64,000 bases of DNA, taken from assembly GCF_040436345.1 (NCBI RefSeq), contig NC_133223.1:16235613-16299612 (forward strand), read 5' to 3'. The position numbers were made by a program, and so were the translations under genes. The notes under the pieces were generated by a model, which was given only the letters and a program-made list of their open reading frames with translations, was not told the origin of the DNA and ran no database searches. The DNA comes from Pagrus major (taxonomy: Eukaryota > Chordata > Actinopteri > Spariformes > Sparidae). Positions 46,500-60,200 of the stretch are shown piece after piece (positions within the stretch are counted from its first letter, which is position 1; every line of letters starts with the position of its first letter).

Positions 46500-49050
46500 A
46501 TCTGAACTCTGTAACACTTAATTATAACCATCATTAATAACTGTTGAATTATTGTTTAATCATAATGTCATCATAATGTCAAAACTGCTATTTCTTCACA
46601 TTCCGTTGATAATTTTAGTTGACTTTATGTCACCTTATAGTTATTTGACCTTTAAACAATGAAATGTATTGTAAACTATTCATTAAGCAATAAAAGGTTT
46701 ATAAACATCAGTTGAAGCTTTATAATGGCCATCCAAATAATGTTAATAGATGAAAAACACGGTATTTATAAACCATTTACAAATTAATATGAACATCAGT
46801 TGCGACTTTACAATTAATGGTTAATTAAGCATTTTAATATTTGATAACAGTGAAATAACTGTTAACTTAAGTTGTATTAACTATACATTCACCATTTATC
46901 AATGCTGGTTAATATAAGTGTTACCATGAACTTTGTAAAGTGATAATATGTTAGAGTTTTGTTTACAGCTTGTTGCATTGCAAAATAGCCAAAAACTCTC
47001 TTTTCATTGTTGAAGTACACGTAACATTGATTAGTGGAGTTAATATAGCAAAAGATAGAAGATAGATTACTATCATCTTCATCAAAGTAAAGGAAAATGG
47101 AGACACTTCCCTCCCAGTGAAATATTTCTCAGACTGGTGTCATAGTGTCAATGCTGAAGTGTAAAATTTAGTAGAAACCATTCTAGACAATTAATTAAAT
47201 CTTTTTTTCGACCTTTTTTCTTCTTTCAGCTTAATTAAGGACCACATATTATAATGTAGGCTGATTTGTGCATTAATGAGAACAGAGGTGATCATAGATT
47301 CAGTGTGGGCGATTCTCTTTGGATTACATTAAACCAGGTCAAATGGCTGCGGTGATAGATGGATTATTAGACTACAATACAGCATTAGTTTGAACTGGGA
47401 CACGGAGGAGTTTATGTGAATTTATGATAAGTAAATGGTTGTTTATGGCTGAGAAGGTTATTTAGCAGATGGGTGCTTTTATTGTGGTGTGCAACTTCCA
47501 CAGTTTGTTGTTGCTTCATTTACATACCATATTTAATTGTATCGTGTGCGGCGATCGAAACGCGTGAAATATATGGAATGTTTTCTGCAGCAGTGGATTT
47601 TCTGCTCATTATGACCTGTCAGAGATTCAAGCTGCGTGGAGGTCCAAATAAGCAGTGCTCCACAGTTAAAAATGATAATAACACAGAGAGCAGAATTTGA
47701 CACTTAAAATAAATATATAAAATATTCCACTACATGAGCTCAAGGTCACTTCTACAAGGATACTTTATACAGCATCCTGCAGGCTCTGAATTCAAGCTAC
47801 ATTTCATATTAATATTTCATTTTATGTCTTTGTAGCAATTTATATAACTGTTTTTTATTCACGGCGAAAGCAATCAACTGTCATTTGTAATAAAAAATGT
47901 CTGCATGATGCTGATGGAAAGTCATGATAGCATTTTCATGATTAATGCTATATAATTGTGTCGAGTGTAGCTATTTCCATGAAAGTTACTGGCAAATTAT
48001 TCACAGCCTCAAACAGATTCAGCAAGAGAGTGAAGGAAGCAGGCGGCAAACAGAAAATGTATGAGAAAAAAAAAAAGAGAACTGTTGCAGGGAAAAAGAT
48101 ATTTCAAATTTACTGTTGGCCCACAGACACAATTCCATATTTAATGGGATTGTAAATGCATTCAGTTTCAAGGGATGCCTTTTTAGTTCTCTAATCACTC
48201 TGGTCCATAATGTGCCTTAAGAAATGCCATGATAGTCTGCATTTGTGGAAGGCACTTGGCTTCGCATTCTCTTGCAAAGATTAGAAATCAGAGGCAAATT
48301 ATAATATGGTGGAGCTCAGCTCGTCTGAATATTGCTGTAGTGGGAGATCGCTTGCCTTAAAGAACTCAATATTCAACGTCTTTGAGAAGCCAGACTCGTT
48401 TTATGTCTCTCCAACTCTTAATGTTTCATGTCAGTTATTCTGCCCATGCTCAACTTGACATTAAAATATGACATTTGGTTTAAGTGGTCCATCTGACACA
48501 TCAGCAAAGGCTATTAACACATAGTTCCGGCTATGTGAAACGTGAGCTTAATCGTTGTGTTACAGATCAATCAAATGTACTTACCGCTCAGGAGGAACTG
48601 TGCAATTTACAGAGTCATTTTCACGAAAAGTGCTGCACTATAGCATGTACTGTTACATACATGCAGGTAGAAAGGAACAAGATGTGAAGGACAGAGAAAT
48701 AACGGTGTGGGATCTTAAAAATAATTTATAGAGTAGGTGGTATTTTACCTACTGCACCTTTTCTATTATTATGAGGTATAGTATGACCTTCACTGAGCAA
48801 CAAAGCTAGATGTTGGGTGAAGATGAAGTAATGACTTCTATGTAGCACTTTATGAATCCGCAGTGATTTTTTTCAGAACTACCTTATACTACTGACCTAC
48901 ATTAGAGTGGGTATCCTGTAATGAAAAGCACTGACAATGTAAGTTCAGGCATTTGTGAATTCCTCCCAAATGCTGCGTTGCAGGCAGTAGGTAATACTCT
49001 ACCCCCTAATATTACAATATCTTCTGTTAGTTACCTAAAGTATAAAACTC
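46500..49050. other. AT-rich non-coding sequence
   Basis: About 46510-46930 is a repeat with TTAATAACTGTT, TTATAAACATCAG and AAACCATTTAC blocks. The part from 47250 to 48480 looks unique. No exon, RNA gene or promoter recognised. Confidence 0.4.
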
Positions 49051-49365
49051 TTTAAAGCAACATTATGTAACTTTTTCCATTTTTCGATTAAAAAAACATG
49101 CAATTTCATGTTATTTTGGATTATTATTGAATTTAAATAATTAAGTAGATAATAAACAAACAACAAACAAGAAGCTGAATGATAAAACGTGGTAGAGAAG
49201 TCCACTGGTGAGTAAATACAACCATCAGATAACTTTGATTTTAAAATTATTCAGCTTAAGTGGTGCCCAAAACGGCTTGGGTGTTGTGCCTAACCCTTAT
49301 AAGGGTCGGGAAACCCTGTACGCTATTCATTGCAGGCTGTAATCTAAAGCGTTAGTTGTTAACTG

Positions 49366-49834
49366 TTAAAGGAAAGATTTGACATTTTGAAAAATATGTT
49401 TAATTGCTCCATTGCCCAAAGTTGGATGAGAAGAGTTACACCCTTCTCATATTTGTATGCTAAATTTGAAGCTTGCCTTTAGAAAGAGCCAAGCTAGCTC
49501 TTTCCCCCTGTTTCTAGTCTTTGTGCTAAGCTAAGCTAACCTAACCGGCTGCCTGCAGCTTAATATTTAGTGGTATTACAGAGGGTTTTGTGTGTATAAC
49601 AAACAACATGTTAATTAGTGAGCTTCAGAGAATCTAGTAGGTGGATACTGTTGCCTTTGGACAGAGCTAGGTTAGCTCTTTCCCTCTGTTCCCAGTCGTT
49701 GTGCTAAGCACAGCTAATTGCCTGCTGGCTGTCATTTGATATTTATCAAACAGTCATGAGTGTAGTATTGATGTTTTCATCTTACTCCTGGCAAGAGAGC
49801 AAGCATTTCTCAAAATGTCAAACAATTCCTTTAA
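49366..49834. mobile_element. TTAA-bounded miniature transposon
   Basis: The left end TTAAAGGAAAGATTTGACAT and the right end AATGTCAAACAATTCCTTTAA are inverted copies. The interior includes GAGCCAAGCTAGCTCTTTCC and TGCTAAGCTAAGCTAACC, shared with 6928-8042. This is a common fish family by its interior; non-coding. Confidence 0.75.
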
Positions 49835-49839
49835 CATAC

Positions 49840-52696
49840 ACGTAATGAAGACATTTCACATTAAAAGTAGCTATTTCTGCAGTTAATGTGAACAAAGGCA
49901 GAGAATTGTTTGCTTCCGTGTTTGTTAAACTGTTATTTATAGAGTCAGGGCTGAAAGGATTTCTTTCAACTCGGAGATAAGATGGTAATGGGGTCACACT
50001 CCCCTCCTATTTAGCTGTGTCCTTTGTCTTCCTTTGGTATATACATGTGTTGACCTGGTCCGCATAATTGCCCCATTGTATTGCCAATGGTGACACGCTT
50101 CACAGGGGTTTACCCTTCACATGAAAGTGAACACACCCGCCACTGAGGTTATTTGAGTCAACACTTATTTTCAACACTTACTCTTTGAAGTCAATTTAAC
50201 TCACCAAAGGGAGGGATCGGGACATTAGAAATATGTGGTGTACGAGGAGAAAAAAGATGAGTTTTGTAGAGCGAATATGAGAAGCATTATGGATCGTCTT
50301 AGCTTATTATAGGCTGTTGAAAATGCATTCTTCAAAACATGCTTTTAAATACAGGCTGTGAAATCTCAGATGGCCACAGATCCCACAGGCAACATCAGAT
50401 CTTTTTGTTCTGAAGACGCTCTCCGCTGATTAATTCAAACATCAAAATAAAACTCTGGTGTTTTCATATGCGAGAGTAAAGCCTCCGACGTCACATGGGG
50501 GTTTCAAACCCCATCGGAAGCCTTAAACTCAGAGAGAAGCCAATGTTATGTTTTATTGATTCTTCTTCTGGAGTTTGGAGACAATCATGCGGGTGAATAT
50601 TTCATTTCTCGCTTTATGTTTGGACTGAGAGCTGTATCCCAGTGTTCAAGGTGTCTCTCCAGACATGTCCCATAGCAGACATAAACAAAGTTATTAGATG
50701 AGCAAGACAAGATTCTGAGGGAAATTCAATGCTCGGAGCTTTGGAGGAGCCCTCTGACAGTACGTTCTGGCAATTCAGACTGTCATGCTTCATTGTTCTT
50801 TGGGGGAGATGAGTGTTGTTTGACTTTGAATGTTACCATCGAGCTTATAGACTCACCGGTGGTGAGTCTCGCCTTGCATTATTGTGCATGTAAATGAGAA
50901 TTTATGTTTTGCAATGAGGTGGTACTCCATGGGTTTTGCATATTGAAGGCAGATCAACTTAAATATGTACAGTAAGTGCAAAGCATTGTAGAAATTTAGG
51001 TCATCTTTCACAGGCAGTGAGATTTTCTCTCTTTGTGTGTATATTTAAGAGGAGGCGGTGTGACGTGTGTGTGTGTCTGTGTGTATGAGTGTGTGTGTGA
51101 GCACACATGGGGGGTTGGGGGTCATATCTGTAAACGCAGCGAGACCATCACGTCTCATACAATGCAGATGGAGGAGGCGGCTTCCAACATTTAGTGTTTT
51201 CTTGCCACGAGCGTTAATATGGCTGTTTCTGCTCACGCTGTTTTGCTGCGAGCAACATGGTGTTTGAGGCATGTGCTTCACAGGACTGGATGAGGTATAA
51301 TTATGTAAATTGTATTCAAAGGAATCAGCAATAGCTCATGTGGAATGGATGTGTCAACAAGGTGTCCGCATTCGCTGTGAGAATTTGCTAATTAAACATG
51401 ACACCGTTTCTCTCTCAACACATGGGCACAGTAGGATTTAAAAAAAATAAAATAATACTGTGGTGTATATTGTGTTGCTGGGTGAAAAAATAATCTCCTC
51501 GGAAAAAATAGGCTTTCATTTTGCCAGTGGAAGTGTAAAGAATTCGCCCTCGAGTTCACTACAGGACCATTAAACTTTGTACATGTTGTTGACATGTGTG
51601 TAATGAAAGTGCCTAAACTTCAAACAGCCTGTCCGCACAGCACAGCAGCCACTGTGATGCCTTACCACAACACAAAAAGGGATGATTTATTACACTGCTT
51701 ATTTGTCTGGCACGCTAAATGCTTGAAATCTATTTGACAGCGAGCGTAGATAAACTACTGCGCCTGAATGTCTGAAAAGCACTGTACCTGAAAAGCAAAG
51801 ATTAATTCAGTCCATCAGGAAACAAAAACACATTTTCCTCGTTTTTTTTATATGATATCTCTACCCCTGATGAACCAGCCTGCGCAGACCTTATCTTTTT
51901 CTGAACTTATCAACGTGAACAAGACACAGGGGAATAGCCGAGTTACAGCACTGGCTGTAGTCAAGGCACGTGACGTGGGTGAAGCACTGAGACAATTAAT
52001 GAAGGAGAGACAAAGTGCTTGGAGAGCTCGTGAATGACACTTGAGCGCCGGCGAGGAGTGAAAAAAAATGAGTTTTGAAGTTTTTCTTTTACTCCCCTAC
52101 TCTTGCGTTTGCCCAAGATGAATTGGCTTTTCAGATTTAAGAAAGTGCATGGCTGAAATACAAAGAGAGGCTCATCTATCAGCCCCTGAATAGTGAGAGA
52201 AAATCCTGTGGCTGTGTGGAGGGAGGGGAGGAGAGGGGATGGAGGGAAGGGGGGGATGCGTTGTTGGGTCTCTGATTAGACCCTGGGCCAGTTCTACTCA
52301 GGGGCTTGGAGCGCAAACATCAATCCTCTCTTCTTCCACTTCAAATCCTTTGAACCACTTGAGACAATTTCTTCACTGTAAGCCCCCTTTTTAAAGATTT
52401 TCTTTATCAAATGTGCCAGCGTACTGTATGTGTCAATGAGCACTCATTGCTGCTTGGTTGTTTATTATGTTAAAATTCTAACTTGACAAAAGCGAGCTCT
52501 GGGCATCAGTAATGGGAGTTGGAAAAAAAATAACAAAACAAAAAAACATCCAGGCTGCACTCCCATCATTCAGAGGTCCAGTTGTGCGAGTGAGTGAAGC
52601 TGCAGATGAGGAAAAGTGGAGCATTAGAAATGGCTCTCCCAAAATATGTCAGTCTAAACACAGAAAATACTGATAAAATTTAAAACGCCTGCCAGC

Positions 52697-52728
<32 letters not shown>

Positions 52729-54870
52729 AAAAGAGCATAAGCAATTACACACAGAGCGGCATTATAGAAAGCTTTTATAATGTTTCCAGGGCGTCAAGAT
52801 CTTAATTTTTGATGCCGCTTTATGTGCATTCGGAGTGTAAATTGGCCTCCCCAGTTTTCTGAAGTGATAAGAGGTAAACACCAAAAACCAATAACTGTCA
52901 GGCGAACGTTAAATCAAACTGACAAGTCTCTTAAAAGGTACAGCCATGAAAAATTAACTGGGGGATTTTTGAGGAGACTTAAAATGTGTGGAGTAGCTCT
53001 TTTTTTTTTTTTTTTTCATCCGTCTCAGCTGGTGTGATCTACGTTTTTTTTTCACACTGTGACTGACTTTAGTCTGAGCTTGAATACAAACAGTTTGGGT
53101 GACATTCAGAACAAAGTGAATTTAAAAGCTCTTTATTTCAGACAAGATAGTACCCTCCTTGTCTTTTTTATTTGCTATGTGACAGCTCATGATTATTATT
53201 CTCGTATTCCACAGAGGCAAGTCAAAGGAGGTTAACTCAACACGGATATACTGAACTGACTCAGGTCGAAATGGTCACCTTGTCTTCCTGTTATACAGCC
53301 TCTGAACATCCTGTCTCCGCACGGCTGATTCTGCGACCCGTGAGTGGAGACTTTAAAGATTTTCTGGGCTCAGTCAGTCTCAGCTGTGTCCTGGGTTCAG
53401 GGAAACTGTGAGAGAATCAAGTCAAACCCCCGACAGAGTACGAGTGACATTAAATCCTTAATAGTTATTGGTAAGATATTAAGGGATTACAGCACCATGG
53501 GATACAGAGACCGAACGGAAAACTATCTGTCAAACATCCTCCCTCAGATTACCACGTTACATGCTGATGCGTCTAACAGCCCCTCTTTGTGTGTACCATA
53601 AATCTCATCAAAATGTGCATATATGGCAGTTCTGGAAATGCAGGCTAAAATTAGAGAAGGGAGAACTTCATTGCCCTGACACATGTAGGTCTTCAGTCGC
53701 TCGGCTTTGCTAGGTTTCCAGAGAGCAATCACACAAAGATTGAGCAAAGGTGCGGCAAACTTAAACATGTCAGCCAATTTCAGACGTGTGAAGCAACAGA
53801 GTGCTTCAGTAGCGCTAGCGGCTCATGGCCTCGGGTCCCGGGCTGTCTGAATCTGAAATTCACAGTTCAGAGCACACCCGGAGATGGAGCCGTAGAAATC
53901 CTTGATGCCCTGCACAATGAGGCCATTTCATAGTAGATCACGGTAGTCTCTTGCTGGTGTTGAAGGGAGAGGAAAAGCATTTTGACAGGCCAATGAAGAA
54001 TTTATTTGAAATGTCTTGTGGTGTTGAGAAGATTTGCGTGCTCTTCAAAAAGCTACAAGGGAAACCATCGGAGGGTGCACAGATAGGAGTTTACACAACT
54101 GTTCCTCCAGCCTGGTCTGAGTGCTTTATCAACACTTACACCAACCAGTATTGAAGATGATCAGTCCTTTATCCACAAAATCTCTGTGTTTTTTTTTTTT
54201 TTTTGCTTGTCTTGAATTGTCAGTTTGATTCAACACATCACTTTTGACAGTGTGTCCACATAGCCTGAGCGAACCACACAGATTCCATGGTATCTCGCTG
54301 TGCACAGCAGTTTGTATGGAAACACGGGAACCAAGAGAGAGACGCTGAACATGAGGGAGCATCAGAGAAAGTGATTTAGGCTGACAAGAGAGTTCTCCGC
54401 TTGATTTTTGCGGTGACAGGCTGTGACAGTGCTCAGAGTGTACAGGTAGGGAACAACAGTGGAGAATTTTGCTCAGAGTTTTACACAAAAATACAAAATA
54501 TACTTGTCGCCGAACATAACGTGAAGGGATTATGTGGCTCTCAGCCCCCGAGCCCATTTGTTCTTAGTGAAGACAAAAACAGGTCAACATTATCATAAGG
54601 CCATTATAGGCCAAATGATTTTCTAAAGCAGCTGCATACTGCAGTCTTTAGAGAACTATTCAAACCACAGGAAATAGTGGATTTGTTCAGGACCATTTTT
54701 ATCCGTGGCTTTGGTGCACCAGTGAGTATTTATGGCACCACGACAAAATTAGTGTCCATGTTCATTGTAATGGTAGAAAATATCATGCAGTAGACCGAGA
54801 CTTCGAAAAGGTATCCTCTGAGAGACAATTTGTGGGATTGCACACATTGTCATCCACTATGAAGGAATAT
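49840..54870. other. Gene-free stretch upstream of pcdh8
   Basis: Apart from short CA, GT and poly-A/T runs (for example a CA run near 52708-52730 and a T run near 53000-53016) I see no repeat ends and no exon pair with consistent splice sites and codon sense. Open frames here are short and lack sequence character. Confidence 0.45.
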
Positions 54871-54872
54871 AA

Positions 54873-54900
54873 CTGTCTGTCTGTCTGTCTGTCTGTCTGT
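54873..54900 (+). repeat. (GTCT)n microsatellite
   Basis: Seven tandem CTGT/GTCT units. Confidence 0.95.
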
Positions 54901-55029
54901 GATTCGTATATCTCGAGACGTGTTCATCTGGTCTACTTCACAGTTGGTAGTTTTGTTGCTAAGGAAGTGCAGTGTCAAATGTGGTTCAATTTTGACACAT
55001 TATATGTTTATTATTAATACATTTTAAAT

Positions 55030-55490
55030 AAAAAAGCAAACACAGCTGTTACGGTTAGGCAAAAAAGGACCCATATGCAAGATACCAAGGCAGGCAGTTA
55101 GAAAAAACAAAAAGCAACCTTTAATGATATTAAGCTGTAGTCCATAACAAAGGCAGGCAATAAGAAGCAGAGCAAAACCAAATAAAACATTAGAAATCAG
55201 GAAGACACAATGAGCAAGGGTGGCAACAAAGGTAAAACACAGGGAGCTAAATGCAGGACTGGGAAACCGACTTGGAAACACAGGACTGACATAAGGACAA
55301 AACAGATGAACTGACCGAGAGACAGGGAGAGACGCTGAATTAAATACACACGATAGGGGCAAGTTAACTAATAGGACAAACAAAAAAGGCGGGAAAAGAC
55401 ACAAAGGCAGGAAATGACAAGTAAAACATGACACATGGAGAGAACCTTCAAAATAAAATAGAACATGACTGCTACAAAAACCCAAACCAT
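55030..55490 (-). repeat. Interspersed repeat family A, copy 2 (inverted)
   Basis: The minus strand reads the same ordered blocks as 23115-23590: GTCATGGTTTGGGTTTTTGT, CATGTGTCATGTTTTAC, GTGTATTTAATTCAGCG and a tail toward CATATGGGTCCTTTTTTGCC. Flanking TE boundaries are not clear. Confidence 0.65.
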
Positions 55491-55499
55491 GACCACCGC

Positions 55500-56990
55500 T
55501 CTGTGCAGTAGCTGGGGCGTGGCTTCAGCACTCTGGCCTCATGGCTCTGCAGACTGAAGCTGGGCTCACACGTGATCCCTCTCACATGATCTCATGGGGA
55601 AGCAGACTTAAACAATATGGAGATTAGCATGGTGCAACTACTTGCTGTGGTAACTTGTTACTTGTTAAAAACAAGAGCAGAAGGACGAGTAGGGAGACGC
55701 GTTCAACACAGGTTTTCTCTTTCTCTTCTGGAAGAACTGTAGGTGAGAATTTAAGTTTCTGTGAACAGTAGTATGCTAGCTAGCATTAGCCTCAAGGGCT
55801 AGAATGTTGACCTTTGCTTGGCAGCCTTGAGAGCTGCTCTGTGATGCCTCTCTCATTGGTTATTGTGGTCTGACTCGGAAAGTACCGATGTAATCATTCA
55901 GCTTTTACATCCAAAACTGCACTCCCCAGAAAGGGCCACTTGAGGCTCCAAAGGTGAGTCAATCCCCCGTATAAACACGGCCAACATTACAGCAGAAATG
56001 AGTTCTTTTCATAGTCAGGTAGGACTACAAAAAACGGTTTTGGTCACTAGGCTTACAGCTAATTTCCCCAATATTTTTCTTATTTACTTCACTTGTTTAA
56101 ATTATATTAAAGCTTAAAGATATGCAGAATTAAGGGCTCTGCTGCTCTGAGGGACAGTAAGCCGCTAGCTGTCTAGCTAGCTTTAAGTAACCAGGCCTCA
56201 TTTAGCCTGCCTTAGTTTCACGGCTCTTCACCTCTTTTACCTTTTTTTGAATAAGTTAGTTGGAGTCAGGCACTGCCCGAGCCAACACATGAGCTTTACA
56301 ATGGCTCTTCAGAATCCTGTGGGAGACATCACAGAGACTACATCCATGTTTTAACAGTCTACAATGGTGTGGCTCACTGATGTGTTTTTTGGATATAAAT
56401 GGAGGAATATGGCACAGAGAAACAAGCTTTATCAGGCTTTTGGCTACAGAGACAAAAGTTGGAAGGGATTTGTTCACAATGAGAGAAATATATATCATCA
56501 CCAGACTTATTCTTCAACCTCCAGGGATTCCAGCCAGCGCTGGCTTCATTAGCCAAGGTTTTGACACATTCATCCCTTTTACTCCTGCCTGCACATGAAT
56601 ACAATTGAGATCAATGGATTTTCTGTTCTGGTGTTTACAGCACTGAAAAACGACATTTCGAAAAACTCAACAGAAACAGGTCTTTCTAAAGACAGTGCCT
56701 ATGTTTCTTGGGATAATCTGTCCCAAAAAACTCAAAACTATCTGCATGACTGTATGCCTCCATTGGCACTTGAGAAAATCTGCTCTTTCAATTTGACCCA
56801 AGATCTGCAGGGTCAAGTGGCAGTGCAGGTACGCAACTTGCGAAAGGTGAAGTGAAAAAGAAGCAGACCTATTTTCATGCAATTCAAGCAATTTGTGAAA
56901 GACTCTAACTGTGTGAATTCAAATGCTGTAAATGATGGCATGTAAAGCTAAAGGGCGATGTCAGATTTGTGAAATCAAATCTCTTTACTA
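55500..56990. other. Gene-free stretch with scattered TAGC-rich repeat fragments
   Basis: Blocks such as GCTAGCTAGCATTAGCC (near 55770) and GCCGCTAGCTGTCTAGCTAG (near 56160) are typical of decayed miniature transposons. The 86-codon open frame at 56595-56855 has no recognisable motif and no splice context; I do not call it a gene. Confidence 0.4.
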
Positions 56991-56994
56991 TCCA

Positions 56995-57206
56995 TAAGGC
57001 ATACTGTGTAGGATTTACCATTTGTAAGCACAGCACTCAAAGTTGACCCCAACCAGCTCAACAGTCGAAAAGAGCTAAAGAGTTCATGCAAAGAGCAGGA
57101 ACCAAGCAGAGAAGTGAGTCAGAGAAATAAAATGTAAGTTCCTGGATAAGTGACGATTGAGAGGGATTATTTTTGTTTTAAGGAAATCCTGCATAGTATA
57201 TCTTTA
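56995..57206. mobile_element. Small miniature transposon
   Basis: The left ATACTGTGTAGGATTTACC and the right GGAAATCCTGCATAGTATAT then CTTTAA are inverted relatives around about 210 bp of non-coding sequence. Confidence 0.55.
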
Positions 57207-57209
57207 AGA

Positions 57210-60200
57210 AAAAAATGGTTTTACACAATACAAGTACATTGCGAAGGTAGAACTTTATAACCTCGCTAAAATGTATTTTGTTTGTTAATGTGTTGCAAAT
57301 GTAAAGCATTATTGTTTTGCTTCTTTGTTGTGATTTGTGGAGACCGGCGCTGTGCCTTAAGGACATGCCGGCCTGTAGCTGGTCTGGGTGAATATCTGTG
57401 AAACAGACAGTATGTACAAGCCAGAGGGCATGTGAAATAATTTACTTTCACGCTGTATGCCTGTCTAACTGTCACTGTCTTTTTATTTCCAGAGAAGAAC
57501 AGATTATTATCTACTAGATTGTTTTTTTTTTTTTTAGCTCTGTGGGTTTTTTAATATTTCAAGACTGGTTCTGCTGTTGGGTTTCCATGGTGGCAGACTG
57601 TGGGTTGCACTGGGGACAGTTTCCATTTAGGTGTGGCACATGGCATTTACCGAGAAGAGGTGTGTGGTGGCAAATTTGGGTCACATCGCAGGAGTGTTTT
57701 GACAGTCGGTAAACCTCCTGTCTGTTCCTGTTTTCTCTTTTTTTGCCGCTTTTCTTGACGTCACTCGTCTTATCACTCTCATCAAATCAGTGAAACTGTT
57801 TGTGACAGCTTTTATGTTGATAATATGACTGCTATATTGATTTATAAATGAATGTATAAGATGAGGTGGTATTAGGGCCGGGGTACTGTTTGAATCACTG
57901 ATCCTCTACATCGGTTGACCTAATTATTTTTAACTAAATGTTTCTCATGTGGGGTCTAACATTGTGTAGTTGCAGCTTTGTACTGTGTACATGTGCACCA
58001 TGTATACATTGTATTAGTCCAGCGGAACCAATCTCAGTATATGATGAAGATGGATGCAGTTAAAAAAACCCTGCTAGGCTAACTGAATGCAAAATAACAT
58101 TTGAAAAACACCCAGATGGAAGCATTGACAGATCACTATTCTGTGAAATTTTTGTGCCATCAGACTACTTCAAGCTTAAAATATCACCTCCACCACATGA
58201 CAGCGGGCTATGAGGTGCGACTTAGCTCAACTCCAGATGCTAACGTTAGCGTTAGCAGCCAGCCTCATCAAGCCACAGGCAGTCAGACACAAACTGAGTA
58301 AATCTACCTGTGACAGATTAACTCAATCACAAAATGCAATGCAATGCAATGCAGGTCAATTTCTGCGGTAGAGGACAAGGGTTAATGGAGACTTAGGCAA
58401 TCAATGGTATGTGCGATTAAATTAGATTAATAAATCGCAAAGCATGTACTTAATTAGATTTTTTTTTTTATTGCTTGACAACCATTCTTTTTATTATGTT
58501 ATTTCAAAGTGTTTACATCTCATTCATCTAAAATGCATGTTTGATGTTTGTTTCATGTCATGGTGATTCGATCTATACTAAAATATAAGCTACCGGATTC
58601 ATGTACATTGGCACAAAATTTAGAATGGTTTCGTGACTCTCAGCACGACTATCTTTCGTGCCTGCACCTTGTTTCTTTGACTAAATGAAACACTACATTA
58701 ACATCACATCGAGTCACATGGAGGTAGTTGGGGCAGATGGCAGGACGGTCACACCGGAAATTAGGGTCGCATCCAGTCTGTGGTTAGGCGACAAAAACAC
58801 TTTGGTTGACGTTCAGAAAAGGTATTTTTTATTTTGTGATAACTCATCTTTAACAATGTGAAAGATGAGTTAGACTGATAGCATCATTTATTTTCCAAAC
58901 TTTCTATAGATATCGAGATAATATTGTTATCGTCCTAAAACACACAATAATACTTTTACGATTCACTTTGGTTAAGATGAGCTAAAAATCCTTATTTTGG
59001 TTATACACTATGTTAATAAAAACATTTGTCCTTGAAACACTGATGAAATGTAATATTCAAGATTTGTGTACATGATCATGAATTTCCATTTGTGGACCTT
59101 CCTACTTCACAAACTGATGTGATACTGTGTTCTAATATACTGTGTGTCCAGTGTCAGCTTTCTTTCTACTACAAGTCTCCCACACACTCACACACACACA
59201 CACACATAGACACAAAGGTTAATTAGGCACAGGTGTGCTTCGTTGACCCACTGGATTGCTCGTGGCTGTTTCTGTAGCTCAGTGTGTGCCCTGCCGGTCA
59301 TACAGCTTAAAACAGAGACACCAGCTCCCAGCAAAGGTTGAGGCGGCCAATGAAATCACTCCCTGCCAAACACCAGCTTTTCTCTAGAAACACAAACCTC
59401 CGTCTTCCACCAGAGAACTGACAATGCTCTAAAACATATAGTTTACTTCTGTTCGTTCATGCTGCTGTGGACTCGTCTCTTGAGCTCCAGTTAGGGTCAC
59501 TGGAGTAAAATCTACACTGTGTCTCAGCTAAACTAGAATAAAGGGACATTATAAATTCTATCGTGCATGTATTCCACTTTTAGTCTAAAGTACTGGAGAT
59601 TTTAAACATCGTTTGAATGCATTATGTATGGAAGTCGATAGCCTTTCTCGTATATCTCTGCAACTGATTGTCATGTCATGGCCACTGAACCTACTGGGCA
59701 CCATTGCTCTGTTAACATGAGGAGTACAAGGAAGAATCGACAATCCGCACTGAGTGGGATACTGAACGCTCAAGACTGTGGAAAAAGACGGTTTAAATAT
59801 TAAACCAGAAATCCGCCAGTACTCAAAACATTAAACAGATCTCCCTCTGTTCGCTGTCTCTCCGTGTGTTGTTGAATATATTCATATGGGCTGGCTGACT
59901 GTGCTGATAGCAGGTGCATTAAAAATCTAAAGTTTATAAATGATACATTGAAGAGCAGGGAACTGTTCCGATTTCCCTTTTATAAGGTTAGCAGAATGGG
60001 CTCGTGCACTGATTATTGTTCTCTCCCTTGAACTAATATCTTCAGGGCTCAGCTCGTGGTCAAGGACAAAACATTCTGGGATGGTCTATTCTTCAGCTCG
60101 AATTAAATATTTATTCTGTTTTGAGAAGGGTCATTTCAATTTTGCTCCTGCAGGCTCCTCCAGTCGTTCTATTACATAACTCACAATGGAAACTCTAACA

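Noticed and set aside
55024..55485. 153-codon open frame on the minus strand
   Set aside because: It lies in interspersed repeat family A; the frame is open because of T-rich composition, and the other copies are not open in the same way.
56595..56855. 86-codon open frame with a protein-like composition
   Set aside because: No known motif, no splice partners and no promoter; kept as unsupported rather than called a gene.
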